A DNA stretch of 64,000 bases from Cordia subcordata (taxonomy: Eukaryota > Streptophyta > Magnoliopsida > Boraginales > Cordiaceae): the NCBI GenBank assembly GCA_028554755.1, contig JAPTOF010000005.1, positions 744,001 through 808,000 on the forward strand, given 5' to 3'. Numbering within the stretch: the first letter of the stretch is position 1; the number at the start of each line of letters is the position of its first letter. Below are positions 1-11,231 of this stretch, piece after piece. The notes beneath the pieces were generated by a model. It saw only the letters and a program-made list of their open reading frames with translations, had not been told where the DNA came from and did no database searches. The position numbers and the translations under genes were made by a program.

Positions 1-463
1 ATGGGGATAGATCCTCTAATGCTTCCATCCCCTTAGTGCTTGGGACTTCAAGAAATGCATTAGCAAAGCTTGCTTATTTGAACATAAAGTGCTCGGTCCT
101 CACTTCACTTGGACAAACAAAAGCTCCCTTTCTAACTTCATGGCAAGCAAACTTGATAGGGCACTTGTCAACTCTCAATGGCTTGAGTAGTTGGATAGCT
201 CCTTCCTCTTGGTTGACAATCTGGGGATTTTTTATCATTGCCCTCTTGTCATGCACACATGTAAGTCAAGCTTATCTCCCCCAAAATCGTTCAAATTCTT
301 TAATGCTTGGACCTCCCATGTTATGTTCTTAAACATGGTTGAGAAAGCGTTGAGTGCAACGGTTTTTGGCACACCAATGTATATATATCCTCATGCAAAA
401 GCAAAAGATTCTCAAACATGATCTCAAGAAATTAGACAAGAGACATTTTTCTGTTATCTTTTT
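1..463 (+). pseudogene. LINE ORF2 remnant: C-terminal endonuclease and linker
   Basis: Broken reading frames encode the end of an L1-type apurinic endonuclease: an FTWTNK-like motif near 110-125, a KLDRAL motif, then a YHCP motif (normally SDHCP) near 235-245, followed by the linker phrase QKQKILKHDLKKLDKRHF near 390-450. These are standard landmarks of plant LINE ORF2 between endonuclease and reverse transcriptase. At least two frameshifts are needed to read it. The left end is cut by the window edge. It is in line with the RT at 1138 but about 150-200 residues of linker/RT start are missing between them. Confidence 0.75.
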
Positions 464-1135
464 TGCGGGGCAAGTAAGTATGTTGTATTCATTAAAAGCC
501 AAAAATATTTACAAGTACAATCAAGACATTAGTAAAGTGCATTGTCAAGATTCCAAGATTTACATAAGGATTTGTTCAATCATTTGGGTGTAAATTTCCT
601 ACCAAGGGAAAGTTTGACCCTTACTTCATTGTAGATAGTACAAAAAATATTCTCCTCTGAGCAGAATGAACCATTGAAGATCCGATCATTTCTCTCCATC
701 CAAATATTATAAAGAGTGGCTCCAAAAAGGTGCTTGATGATGGTTGCTTTCAAGTGCTTTTCATGAGCATTTGGAGTGATGAAATTGAGAATTTCTTTCT
801 AGGAAATCAAGTGCTTCAGCAAGAAAGTGAGCTTCAAACCACATCTCCAAATTCTTCTTGTAAAAACACACTCAAAATAAAGGTGCTCCCTTGTTTCACT
901 TCACAAATGACAAAATATGCAAATGTGATTGATGTCAAGTCCCCAAGAAGAAAGCTTGAATTTGGTACTTAAGTCAAAGAATGCAAGTCAAGCAATAAAA
1001 CTATGCTTAGGATTATGTCCCTTATGCCATATAATATTATGGCCTTCAAAAACATTTCCTCTTCGTCTAATGTGGTTCCAAGTGGGATTAAAAGAGAAGG
1101 AGCCTTCATGAGAATTCCACATATAGACATAATTT
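464..1135 (-). mobile_element. LINE 3' fragment, inverted, 5'-truncated
   Basis: Read on the minus strand, this holds the last part of LINE ORF2 (WNSHEGSFSF, then IIWHKGHNPKHSFIA) and the zf-RVT zinc-binding tail. The 3' untranslated end, ending TTGCCCCGCAAAAAA, faces left at about 464-470. It lies between two pieces of a + strand LINE. No convincing target-site duplication was seen, so it may be an insertion with deletion rather than a clean insertion. Confidence 0.7.
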
Positions 1136-1137
1136 GA

Positions 1138-2651
1138 GTGCTCATTAATATGAAAGTTTGGGATATTGTTGGAGAGGATGTCACAAATGCCATTATCTCC
1201 TTTTCTGACACATGCAAGCTTCTTAAGGAGGTAAATACCACCTACATTGCTCTTATTCCCAAAATTCATAATCCCACCATGGTGAAGGATTTTCGGCCTA
1301 TCTCTTGTTGCACAACTATCTACAAATGCATTTCCAAGATTTTGGCAAATAGATTGAAACTTTGTATGGAGGAACTTATATCTTGGAATCAATCTGCATT
1401 CATTAAGGATAGACTTATCAATGAAAATGTCCTTATTGCACACGATATTTTTAGAGGATATACAAGGAACCATATTTCACCAAGATGTTCCCTTAAAGTG
1501 GATATCATGAAGGCATTTGACTCACTAAATTGGGAATTCATTGAAATTATGCTCCTTGCTTTTGGGATACCTAGAAGATTTGTTGATTGGATCATTGCTT
1601 GCATTTCTACTCCATGTTTTTCAATTTCAATCAATGGTGGATTGGAAGGCTTTTTCGAAGGAATAAATGGCATTAGACAAGGAGATCCACTTTCTCCTTA
1701 TCTCTTCATGATGGCTATGGAGGTTCTTACTTGTATGCTAGATAATCTTGGCAACAAAATGGAGTTTCGGTTTCATCCCAAAAGTACTTCTCTCAAGCTC
1801 AACTACCTCTGCTTTGCGGATGATCTCTTTATGTTTTGCAAAGGCAACATTAGCTCTATCAAATGTATCATGGAAACCTTGGAAACTTTCTCAACATTTT
1901 CCAGGTTAAGGATAAACAAAGCCAAAAGTGACATCTTCTTTGGTGGAGTAAGTTACCAAGTGAAAAAAGAAATCCTTGATGAAGTTGACTTCAATGAAGG
2001 TAAGCTTCCAATTAGGTATTTCGCCATTCCTCTTATTTCTAGGAAGCTTTGTAAATCAGATTTCCTTCCTCTTATGGAGAAGATTAATAGCAAAATTAAT
2101 CGTTGGACTAACAATTGGCTCTCATATACAGGTAGGTTGCTTCTTATCAAATCTACTCTTACACAAGTTTGTGCATTTTGGGCAAGTGCTCTTCTCATTT
2201 CAAAGGATATTATGGCTTCCATTGAATCAAAGATTAAATCATTTCTTTGGAGAGATACCAAGCCAAAAGTTGCATGGAAAGAGGTTTGCTTACCATTCAA
2301 TGAGGGTGGACTTAGGGTTCAAAATCTTGAGGAAATCAACAACACTTACACGCTAAAAAATTTTTGAAGAATGTATGCTCATAGATACACCCTTTAGAGT
2401 TGATGGATTCATGAAAATTACATCAAAATGAGCTTTATTTGGATCATTCCTTATCCTCATGATGCTAGTTGGATTTTAAAATGTCTTTTGAAGTGCAGAG
2501 ATGAAGCTAGGAAGCACATCAATCACACTTTGGGAAATGGATCCCATACTTTTTTTTGGCATGATAAATGGCATCCGAAAGGCATACTTATCAACCATTG
2601 AAGTAATGCTCTTTCTTATCCTCTACTCAATGCAAAGTTTAGTGATATACT
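1138..2651 (+). pseudogene. LINE ORF2 reverse transcriptase (L1-type), host of the insertion at 2652
   Basis: An uninterrupted frame from 1138 to 2367 codes for the RT core: VKDFRPISCC, NQSAFIKDRLINEN, KVDIMKAFDSLNW, GIRQGDPLSPYLF, then the catalytic FADD box at 1813-1824. After the stop at 2367 the frame continues with stops through WRMYAH, ENYIK and WHDKWHPKG to 2651. This is the non-LTR RT that copies LINE RNA at the nicked target. Its normal continuation (SDILLNGIW) reappears at 4100-4167, showing that 2652-4094 is a later insertion. It is 5'-incomplete and disabled. Confidence 0.85.
2634..2651. repeat. Target-site duplication, left copy
   Basis: AAAGTTTAGTGATATACT here and AAAGGTTAGTGATATACT at 4095-4112 differ at one base. 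The last 13 bases are identical. They bracket the LINE at 2652-4094. Confidence 0.8.
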
Positions 2652-4094
2652 CTTTTGGGGGAGTCTCGCAAAGTGTGAAGAATCTCATCCTTGAAAAGCT
2701 TAACTTCCAAGAAGGACATTTGCCTATACAGTACTTGGGGGTCCCTTTGGTCATGCGTAAGCTTCGTAAAAGATATAGTGGACCTCTCTTGGAAAAAATC
2801 AATGGAAGAATGAAGCAATGGACCACTAAATGGCTTTCCTATGCGGGAAGACTTCTTCTTATCAAATCCACTCTTCTACAAATATGTGCATATTGGGTTG
2901 GTAATTTACTTCTTCCTAAATGCATCATCAAAGACATTGAATCAAAGTTTAGTGCCTTCATATGGAGAGACACGGGTGCTAAGATAGCTTGGAGCAAAAT
3001 TTTGTGTTCCATTAGATGAAGGTGGCTTGGGGCTTAGATCTATTGAAGACATGAATAACACTTTTTTCATCAAGGTGTTTTGGAGAATGTTTGCTTATTG
3101 GGGTACTCTTTATAGAAAATGGGTACACATGAACTACATCAAAGATAACTCAATTTGGACCATCTCTTGCACGAAGAATTCAAGTTGGATCATCAAGAAA
3201 CTCTTAAATTGCTGTGCTACTATTAGGAATTATGTTTCTCACTCCATTGGAGATGGAAGAAGCACTCATTTTTGGCTCGACAAATGGCATGAGAAAGGTA
3301 CTCTCTTTGAACATTGGAGAAGTGCTTTCACCCACAGCCACTCTATGCAAAGGTTTGCGATCTATTCTCTCATGAAACTTGGAATTGGCCTATCCAACTT
3401 ATACATATTGGTACACCTAATTATGGCATTAGAGAACACGTCCCGAACTCTTTCTCTTAGGACCTGTCCACAAATGGCCAATTCTCTTTTAAGCACACAT
3501 AGGATCATATCCGAAGAAGAAAGGATAAAGTTGAGTGGTACAACATAATTTGGCATAAAAATCATACTCCACGGCATGCTTTCATCACTTGGCTTGCAAT
3601 GCATGATAACCTTACCATAAAATTCAGAATGCTCTCTAGGGGAATTGAAATCAATACAAATTGCACTTTTTGTAATTTGGCTTGTGAGACAAAGGATCAT
3701 CTTTTCTTCCATTGTAGTTTCACAAAAAGAATTTGGCAATGTGGGCTTAAGTTGATTTGTATGAAGGACACACCTATTGCATGGGAGGACATCATAGCTT
3801 TCATTACTCCATATGCCTTTGAGAATAATCTCAAAGCAACCATCATCAAACATCTCTTGGGCACGACAATTTATTATGTTTGGTTGGGGAGGAACAATTG
3901 AGAATTCAACAAAGGAGCCAAAATGGAGGAGCAAAGGCTTAAATGTTCGGTTGGGAAGCAATTCACTTCTTCTTGTATCAACAAAAATATTTGTAAAATT
4001 TGGGGAATTGAAAATATTTTTGTATAGGTTGCCCCTTTTCTCTTTTTTACATTCATTTTACTAATACAAACCTCACCACTTTCTACACAAAAAA
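2652..4094 (+). mobile_element. 5'-truncated LINE inserted into the upstream LINE
   Basis: It starts abruptly inside RT at FFGGVSQSVKN, runs through YLGVPLVMRKLRKR, LSYAGRLLLIKS and FIWRDTGAKIAW (2501-3019 frame). It then continues in a second frame (GGLGLRSIEDMNN, WRMFAYWG, GDGRSTHFWLDKWHEKG; 3027-3548) and the zf-RVT tail (CTFCNLACETKDHLFFHC; 3599-3901). The 3' end is an A-run at about 4089-4097. 5' truncation, an A-rich tail and a matching TSD on both sides are the hallmarks of target-primed reverse transcription. Two or more frameshifts show that it is dead. Confidence 0.88.
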
Positions 4095-4112
4095 AAAGGT
4101 TAGTGATATACT
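4095..4112. repeat. Target-site duplication, right copy
   Basis: Matches 2634-2651 with one mismatch and directly follows the LINE A-tail. Confidence 0.8.
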
Positions 4113-4167
4113 TCTTAATGGAATTTGGATTTGGTCATCTAGTCTTCTAAATTTATCATCACTTTTC
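4113..4167 (+). pseudogene. Continuation of the first LINE ORF2
   Basis: Reading on from the duplicated site, this encodes LLNGIWIWSSS, the residues expected after SDIL in the LINE C-terminal domain. It is therefore the rest of the LINE at 1138-2651. It stops where the Copia LTR begins at 4168. Confidence 0.65.
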
Positions 4168-4585
4168 TGTAGGATCGATAATATTACATGTGGTCTATCC
4201 TAGTCCATATTTTCAAAAATACTACCAAGAAAACATGCTAAGAAAATAAAATAACCACATAACACGCACAAGAACATGCTTAAGAATATAAAGAACATAA
4301 CTAGTATTTACAAAATATGTAAAGCTAACCTCTTGAAGCGTGGGGCTTTTGATAAAGCTAAAACCATCACGAGCTTTATTCCCGCTCACGAACAAGGCCA
4401 CCAAAAAAATTTTACTATAGGGTGTCGCAATATGCAACTCCCTAGTATTCTTTTTTTTGCGAAGTAAGTGAGTATTTGTATAATCAGATGTACAAAGTAC
4501 AAGAGCAAGAGTCAAAAGAAGGAAGCCCTATACAATGATGTCTTCTAGCTTCAACATCTTCCCGAGTGCTATGTTTTTACGGGAT

Positions 4586-5455
4586 TGAAGGATTGATATT
4601 ATTAAGTGTGGTGTATCCTAGTCCATATTTTCAAAAAATTCTACCAAAAAAACATGCTAGGAAAATAAAATAACCACAGAACACACATAATAACATGCTT
4701 AAGAAAATATAGAATATAACTAGTACTTGCAAAAATTATATAAAGCTAACCTCTTGAAGCATGGGGCCTTTGATGAAGCTAAAAGCCGTCACGAGCTTTG
4801 TTCCCGTTCACGAACAAGGCCATAAAAATTTTTACTATAAGGGTGTTCCAATAGGCAACTCCCTAGTCTTCTTCCCTATGATTAAAGAGACTTATCTTGA
4901 GAGAATAGCCTCTTGTGTGGGAAAAAGAAAAGTAATATGCTCTTGAAAAACTAGAGCAAAAATCACACAATAAGTGTGTACTATGTGTTGTAGTATTTTC
5001 TTGCCAAAAAGGAAGAAATCAACTACAAAGTGGAATACATAAAAGGTGTAGGGTCTTGTTTATTTATAGAGAGAACCTTGGCACCCAAAGTTGCTAAACT
5101 TTCAATGTCGGAGAAAATTTCCATGTAGTATTTCCTTTATGTAACTTGTCAATCTTGTCTTAGAAGGCTTGTGCAACTTGTCCACGTGTTTTTGTAGTAT
5201 TTTGCAAGTTTTCCACTTGTCTTGGAAAACTTAGGCCAAGCCTATTATCCAAGTCCAACACATAGTCCATAATCCATGTGGAGGCCCAAGCCCAATAGGA
5301 AACCATCCTAGCCCAATTAGGTTATCTTGGACTCTAAAGAAAGTCCAACCCCAATTCCAAGCTTTGGCCTAATAAGGCTACTACTACAATATGGAATTTG
5401 CTCTTTCAAGATTACTCTCTCAAAGTCATTTCAACTACGGAAGGGACCAAGAAGA
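4586..5455 (-). repeat. Partial Copia LTR (second subfamily) nested inside the LINE
   Basis: This begins with a TGAAGGATTGATATTATT end and matches the 3' half of the LTR at 41850-43717 (for example AAGTGTGGTGTATCCTAGTC and the CTTGTCCAC-type direct repeats near 5150-5230). It is more like that LTR than like its surrounding LTR. It is cut at about 5455, where normal LTR text is replaced by LINE RT. Confidence 0.72.
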
Positions 5456-5681
5456 CACAATTATGAGTCTCTCTTTAATAAAGGTCGATTGATTCCATGA
5501 GATGATGTTTGGAAGACATGGCTTTAATCTATTTGCAATCATCTTGGAAATGCATTTATAAATAGTGTTACAGCATGATATGGGCCTATAGTCTTTCACC
5601 ATGGAGGGATTTTCAACTTTGGGAATTAAGGCAATAATTGAAGCATTTACCTCCTTAGCATCTGACAAGAGTTGAAAAAAC
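5456..5681 (-). pseudogene. LINE RT fragment
   Basis: The minus-strand frame encodes LLSDAKEVNASIIALIPK, SMVKDYRPISCCNTIYKC and NQSTFIKERLI, the start of the LINE RT domain. It ends at KERLI, where NEN would follow, at the junction with the LTR piece. Its 5' end is the truncation point of the LINE at 4451-5681. Confidence 0.8.
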
Positions 5682-7295
5682 ACTCCCTAGTCTTCTTCCA
5701 TATGGTTAAAGAGACTTTTCTTGAGAGAATAGCCTCTTGTGTAGGAAGAAGCAAAGTAATGTGCTCTTAAAAATCTAAAGCAAAAAAAACCACACAGTAA
5801 GTGTGTACTATATGTTGTAGTATTCCCTTGCCAAAATGGAAGAGATCAACTACAAAATTTTTGGATGCTAGAAATGGTTTAAGGTCTTGCCTATTTATAG
5901 AAAAAGTTTGGCACCTAAACTTTGTAAACTTTCCATGTGGGAAACTTTTTCCTAGTAGTAAATGTTTGCCACATGTCATGGAAGTTACTTGTACAATTTT
6001 AATTTTTTTTGTAGTAACTTTCTAGAATATGTCTTGGAAGATTGGGCCAAGCCCACAATCCAAGCCCAACACATAGTCGATAATCCATGTAGAGGCCTAA
6101 GCCCAATAAGAAATCATCCAAGCCCAATTAGGTTATCTTGGACTCTAAAGAAAGCCCAAACCCAATCCCAAGCTTTGGCCCAATAAGGCTATTACCACAA
6201 TATGGAATTTGTTCTTTCAAGATTACTCTCTCGAAGTCATTTCAAATAAGGAAGGGACCAAGAAGACATAATTAACCTTGGCTTCCAAAAATAATAAAAA
6301 ATCTCCTTGCCTAATCCAAGCAACATAATAATAATTACTTTTAACTCCGATCTATTCCACCATAAGATCAAAGTTGCACTCCAAGAGTAATTGCTATTAC
6401 CCAAAAGCTTGTGACAAAAGAATGCGAACTTTGTCTTTGACCTACTAAATAATCGACCATAATGCTCCTCTAAGTATACCCATAGCTAAGATCGGTCCTT
6501 TGGCCTGTGTACTATCACCTCCTTAGCTATATCTTTTTCGTTGGGTTTCTTGTCCTATTGCCAACCATCCTTGGTCATGGAATCTCTTGATCTCGGGAGC
6601 GACCCTCAAGCCATATGACCGATGCATCCATAAAGGTAGTATCACTAGATCTATATTTGGATGATAAATATGGACAATCCCAAAGAGGGCACATAGATTT
6701 CATATTGCATATGCATGTTCCAATTAATTAGAACTTAGCACTCAATGCACAAGGCTGTTGATCCTAATAAAGTAAGATCTCACCCACAATGAATCAAAGT
6801 ACCAAACCCTAACTTCATTAGTTCATCCACATATGATCAAGATTAAAAGCAATGATCATTTAGTAGCAGTGAGTATCTTGTTTTCTTTCTTTGATAGTAC
6901 GTCTCTAGAAAACGTACTCACAATGGTCCTGTCAAGTACGTAACACACGTACTATTAAGATAAATCCAGAAAGTCCTCTACTGACCTAGGTAGATTACCC
7001 TCAACTAGAAGACTTGCTCAATATAACCTTATCCTGGTAAGTGCTCAACACTATCATTTGGTTACGGACTCAATTTATGACGTGACTAAATCTAGACTTG
7101 GACCTATTGTACATCCAGCCTCACTGCGCACCCAAGTCATTAGTTCAAGTCAAGGGACCTTTATACATACATCAATAAAGCATACTAGAGATAATATGTA
7201 AGGAACTCATAATGCCATTGAACAAAATGATTATATATTGTTTAACATCCAAAATGTTATATACAAGTGAGCTTTAGGGCATACTAATCCTAACA

Positions 7296-7312
7296 ATCTC
7301 CCACTTGTACTA
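7296..7312 (-). promoter_or_regulatory. Copia polypurine tract
   Basis: On the minus strand AAGTGGGAGAT directly precedes the 3' LTR start TGTTAG. This purine tract is the expected plus-strand primer for LTR element reverse transcription. Confidence 0.65.
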
Positions 7313-7444
7313 AAGATCACTTCTGTATAGCCTAATACCCATAGGCACCAAATGTGTGGTAAACATTTTCTCTGGAAGAGTCTGTGTAAATGAGCCTGCC
7401 TAGTTTTCTGCTGAAGCTATCTTTTCAGCTACAACATCTCCTCT

Positions 7445-8774
7445 CTAGATAAACTCACGGATCAAATGATATTTTCGCGCAATATATTTACCCTTTTTGT
7501 GATTCCTGGGCTCTTTGCACTGTGAAATAGCACCGTTGTTGTCGCAATACAATGTTATCGATCTGTGAACTACCGGCACAACCTCTAGGTCTAAAAGAAA
7601 CTTTCTTAGCCATACTACCTCTTTCGCAGCCTCAGATGTTGCTACATACTCGGCCTTCATGGTAGAGTCAGCAATACAATTTTGCTTCACACTTCTCCAT
7701 GAAATAGCTCCTCCTAACAAAGTGAAAACATATCTAGAAGTAGACTTCCTGGAATCTCTGTCTGACTGAAAATTTGAGACTACATAGGCTAATAGCGTTA
7801 GATCATCTATACAGTATTCTAGCACATAATCCTTAGTTCCTTGCAGGAATTTGAATGTATGCTTAACCGCAACCCATTGTGCCGGTCCATGGTTTCACTG
7901 ATATCTACTAACCATGCCAACAGCAAAGCAGATATCTGGTCTAGTACATAACATGGCATACATAAGGCTTCCCACTGCCGAAGCATAAGGAACTCGTTTC
8001 ATGCTCTCTATCTCCTCAGGTCTTTTAGGACATTGATCTCGAGATAGATAAACTCCATGTCTAGAAGGTAATAAGGCCTTCTTAGAGTTTTGCATGTTAA
8101 ACCTGACCAATATCTTCTCAATAAATGAAGCTTGAGATCGGGCTATCCTTCTGTTCTTACAATCTCGCATAAGCTTGATGCCTAGAACATAACTAGCTTC
8201 TCCTAAATCCTTCATTTGAAATTGAGTATAAAGCCAAACCTTGATGAATGATAACATCCCCACATCATTTCCAATAAGTAGGATGTCATCCACATACAAA
8301 ACCAAAAAAGCTACAGCATTTCCATTACGCCTCTTATACAAGCAAGGTTCGTCAATATTTTGATCAAAACCATAAGATTTAATTACATGATCAAATTTGA
8401 TGTTCCATGCTCTAGATGCCTGCTTTTAATCCATAAATGGACTTTTTTAACTTATAAAGCATATGTTCGTGGCCTTTGGCAACATATCTATCTGGTTGTG
8501 TCAAGTAAATGGTTTCGTCAAGCTCTCTATTAAGAAAAGTTGTCTTGACGTCCATTTGCCATATCTCGTAGTCATAATGACATGCGATGGCAAGAAGTAT
8601 CCTGATAGATTTAAGCATGGCTACTAGTAAGAAAGTTTCCTCATAATTGATCCCTTTTTTCTGAGTAAAACCTTTCACCACTAACCTTGCTTTAAAGGTT
8701 TCAACTTTTCCATCAACCCCTCTTTTTCTCTTGTAGACCCATTTGCACCCTATAGGAAACCCCTTCAGGTGCAA
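7445..8774 (-). pseudogene. Copia reverse transcriptase and RNase H
   Basis: Three frame segments in order on the minus strand: 8774-8412 (CKWVYKRKRGVDGKVETFKARLVVKG, then WQMDVKTTFLN), 8341-7895 (LYVDDILLIGND with the YVDD catalytic box at 8285-8296, then VGSLMYAMLCTRPDI) and 7825-7445 (STMKAEYVATSEAAKEVVWLR and YCDNNGAI). The first two are the Copia RT, the last is RNase H. Together they convert element RNA to DNA. Gaps between segments contain stops, so no full polyprotein can be made. Confidence 0.92.
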
Positions 8775-9273
8775 TTATAAGATCCCAGACTTTGTTGGAA
8801 TACATAGATTCTAACTCTGAATCCATTGCCTTATGCCATTGGCCGGCATCTATGTCGAAAACTGCTTCATTATAACTTGTGGGATCTACCACCTAATCCT
8901 CTGAAGAAGTCTAAAAGGACTCTCCATAGTATTTATTAAAAGGTATGGATATCCTCCCACTACGATGAGGCTCCAATATATTAGGTGTAATGTTGTTCTT
9001 TTCATTTACAATTACCACAGGTGTTACTGGAGATTCTTATGAAATCTCTTCTAGAACAACTTCAGAATCTAGTGTTTTCTAGATCATTTCACCATTCTCT
9101 AAGTATCTAACATGGGTGCTTATAAACACCTTTTGCTCCTTAGGATTATAAAAGATCCCACCTCTGGTGTCCTTAGGATACCCAATAAAATAGCACAACT
9201 CGGATCTTGGTTCCAACTTTGAAGCATTACTATTAAGTACATAAGCTGGACAACCCCAAATGTAGAGATGATT

Positions 9274-10400
9274 TTAATTAGGCTTACGCCCAGTGCACAT
9301 TTCTTGTGGTGTCCTAGGTACTAATTTAGATGGTACCAAGGTCAAGATGTATGTTGTTGTCTCAAGGGCATACCCCCAAAAATATAAAGGTAATGATGTA
9401 TGACTCATCATTGACCTAACCATATTTAATAGGGTGCAATTTTTTCTCTCTACTACACCATTTTGCTGGGAAGTCCCTAGTGCAGTCAATTGAGACACAA
9501 TCCCTTCTTGTATAAAATAGTCTCTAAACTCACCTGAGAGGTATTCGCCACCTCAATTAGATCGAAAGGCTTTGATACGTTTATCTAACTTTTGCTCCGC
9601 TTCAACCTTGAACTCTTTGAATTTCTTAAAGGATTTAGACTTGCGTCGCATTAGATATACATATCCATACATAGAGTAATCATCAGTAAAGGTAATGAAA
9701 TACTCATAACCTCCTCGTGCTTGTTTGCTCATAAAACCAGACACATCTGTATGAACCAATTCCAATACTTCTTTGGCCATTTCTCCCTTAGAAGAAAATG
9801 ACCATTTAGTCATCTTTCCTTTGAGGCAAGATTCACACAGAGGTAGATCTTCGAGATCTAATGAGCTAAGATGCCCATCCTCGACTAATCTCCTAATTCG
9901 CTTTAGACTCATATGTCTTAAGCGTAGATGCCAAAGATTAGTATCATTGGTCGAAGAAACCTTTCTTATTTGGAAATTAGTTTGTTCTATATTATGCAGT
10001 GAGTTTGTAATAGGTTTTATATAGAACAAGTTATCATGCATGCTACCAGAACAAATAATATTTCTATCTCCATTGATATCAACACCAGAATGGAAATTAA
10101 TGCAAAAACCATCTAATATTAATTACGAAGTAGAAATAAGGTCTTTACGTACATTCAGAACATAATAAACGTTGTTAAAAAATAACTTCCTATTACATGG
10201 AAAATTTAAGCACATTCCTCCCACTCCAGTTGCCTATACTTTTGCTCTGTTACCCAACCTCAGAGCAAATTCTCCTTTAGCTAGTTCTTTCATTTCCTAA
10301 AACCAATGTAAAGAATTGCAAATATGGTTAGTGGCTCCAGAGTCTACAATCCAAGAATCAGTAGAATCAACCACTAAATAGGTTTCAATGTAGAATAAAA
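9274..10400 (-). pseudogene. Copia protease and integrase
   Basis: The protease active-site region (WIVDSGATNHICNS) is readable near 10300-10370 on the minus strand. The integrase zinc domain follows in 10041-9553 (LWHLRLRHMSLKRI then CESCLKGKMTK), then the catalytic core (HTDVSGFMSKQARGGYEYF, FTDDYSMYGYVYLM). The segment 9498-9274 continues with TSQQNGVVERKNCTLL, which carries the DDE glutamate region. Integrase joins the cDNA ends to host DNA. At least three frame breaks are present. Confidence 0.88.
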
Positions 10401-10436
10401 GAGGTGTACCTATCTGTCCTCATCCCAAGTACTTTG

Positions 10437-11231
10437 GGCAATCCCCTTTTTAGTGCCCTTTCTAGCCACACTTTAAGCATTTGCCCTCAGACTTTTCACC
10501 TGTTAATTGTTTGAGCTATTCGCCATTTTTCTTCTTTTTCCCTTGACCACGTTTTTGCTTCCTCTTTCCTTTGAACTTCTTCCCTTTCGGGTTAAGTCTA
10601 GAAGTGGATGCTTCAACTATGCTTACGTGGCCTTTATTTTTCATTATGTCTTCTGTAGCTAGGAGCTCTTTCATTAATTCCATCATATCCATGTTCATGT
10701 TGCCCATATTATAATTAAGCTTGAACTAGGTGTAAGACAGTGGTAGAGTCTCCAAAATCATGTCTACTTTTGACTGTTCATCTATGTTTGCCCCTAGGAT
10801 CTCGGCAGCATTAAAGTAATCCATTATGTTGAGCATATGCTCTCTGACAGATGCTCCTTCTACCATCCTTTAATTCATACTTTCTCTAAGAGCACCTTGC
10901 TTTGTCAGCCTATTCTTATCAGCAAACATACGTGACAGTGAGGTCATGATTTCTTTTGCAGTTTCCATATGATGATGCTTGCTCTACAAAATATCTGATA
11001 TAGAAGCCATCATATAGCACTTGGCCATACTATTGGCCTTCTGCCATTTTGACTCAACATCTTTTTAGGCTTCAGACGAGTTTGCCCTCACAACAGGACA
11101 AGGAGTTGTTAGGACGTACTTGTACTCTTTTGTGGTGAGTACTAGTCCAAGTTTCGTTCCCAGTCCACAAAATTCAGTCCAGTGAGCTTGTGCTCTTTGA
11201 GAATTGTAGCTAGTGGACTGAACGAAGACAT
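10437..11231 (-). pseudogene. Copia gag
   Basis: Starts with ATG at 11231 (MSSFSPLATT). A gag domain follows (TTPCPVVRANSSEA, then GNMNMDMMELMKELLATEDIM), a basic linker (GKKFKGKRKQKRGQGKKK) and a damaged CCHC zinc knuckle (KCLKCG-x4-H) near 10440-10480. The knuckle binds element RNA during particle assembly. It is the same protein as the + strand copy at 45465-46233. Stops interrupt it, including one inside the zinc knuckle. Confidence 0.82.

Larger units (their letters stand above)
4451..5681 (-). mobile_element. LINE inserted in the Copia 3' LTR
   Basis: The T-run at 4451-4458 is the reversed poly(A) end, followed by a LINE 3' UTR (to about 4585) of the same type as at 464. The other end (5456-5681) is RT sequence. 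The flanks ACTCCCTAGTATTC (4437-4450) and ACTCCCTAGTCTTC (5682-5695) are a 14-bp target duplication with one mismatch. The LTR resumes in register after it. The middle of the LINE is replaced by another Copia LTR piece (4586-5455). Confidence 0.8.
4168..7295 (-). repeat. Copia 3' LTR, split by a LINE insertion
   Basis: The LTR proper is 4168-4450 plus 5696-7295, about 1.88 kb in total, matching the 12822-14701 LTR in content and length. In minus orientation it starts TGTTAGGATTAGTATG (at 7295) and ends GATCCTACA (at 4168). A TATA-like CTATAAATAG (minus) lies near 5890-5900. The two halves are separated by the insertion at 4451-5681. Confidence 0.85.

Noticed and set aside
3362..3961. 199-codon minus-strand ORF
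   Set aside because: It is the reverse shadow of the LINE zf-RVT coding region on the + strand.
8780..9270. Separate gene between Copia integrase and RT
   Set aside because: Readable text is the integrase C-terminal/linker region of the same polyprotein with stops (for example GRISRPPNRYYGE-like text in the other copy).
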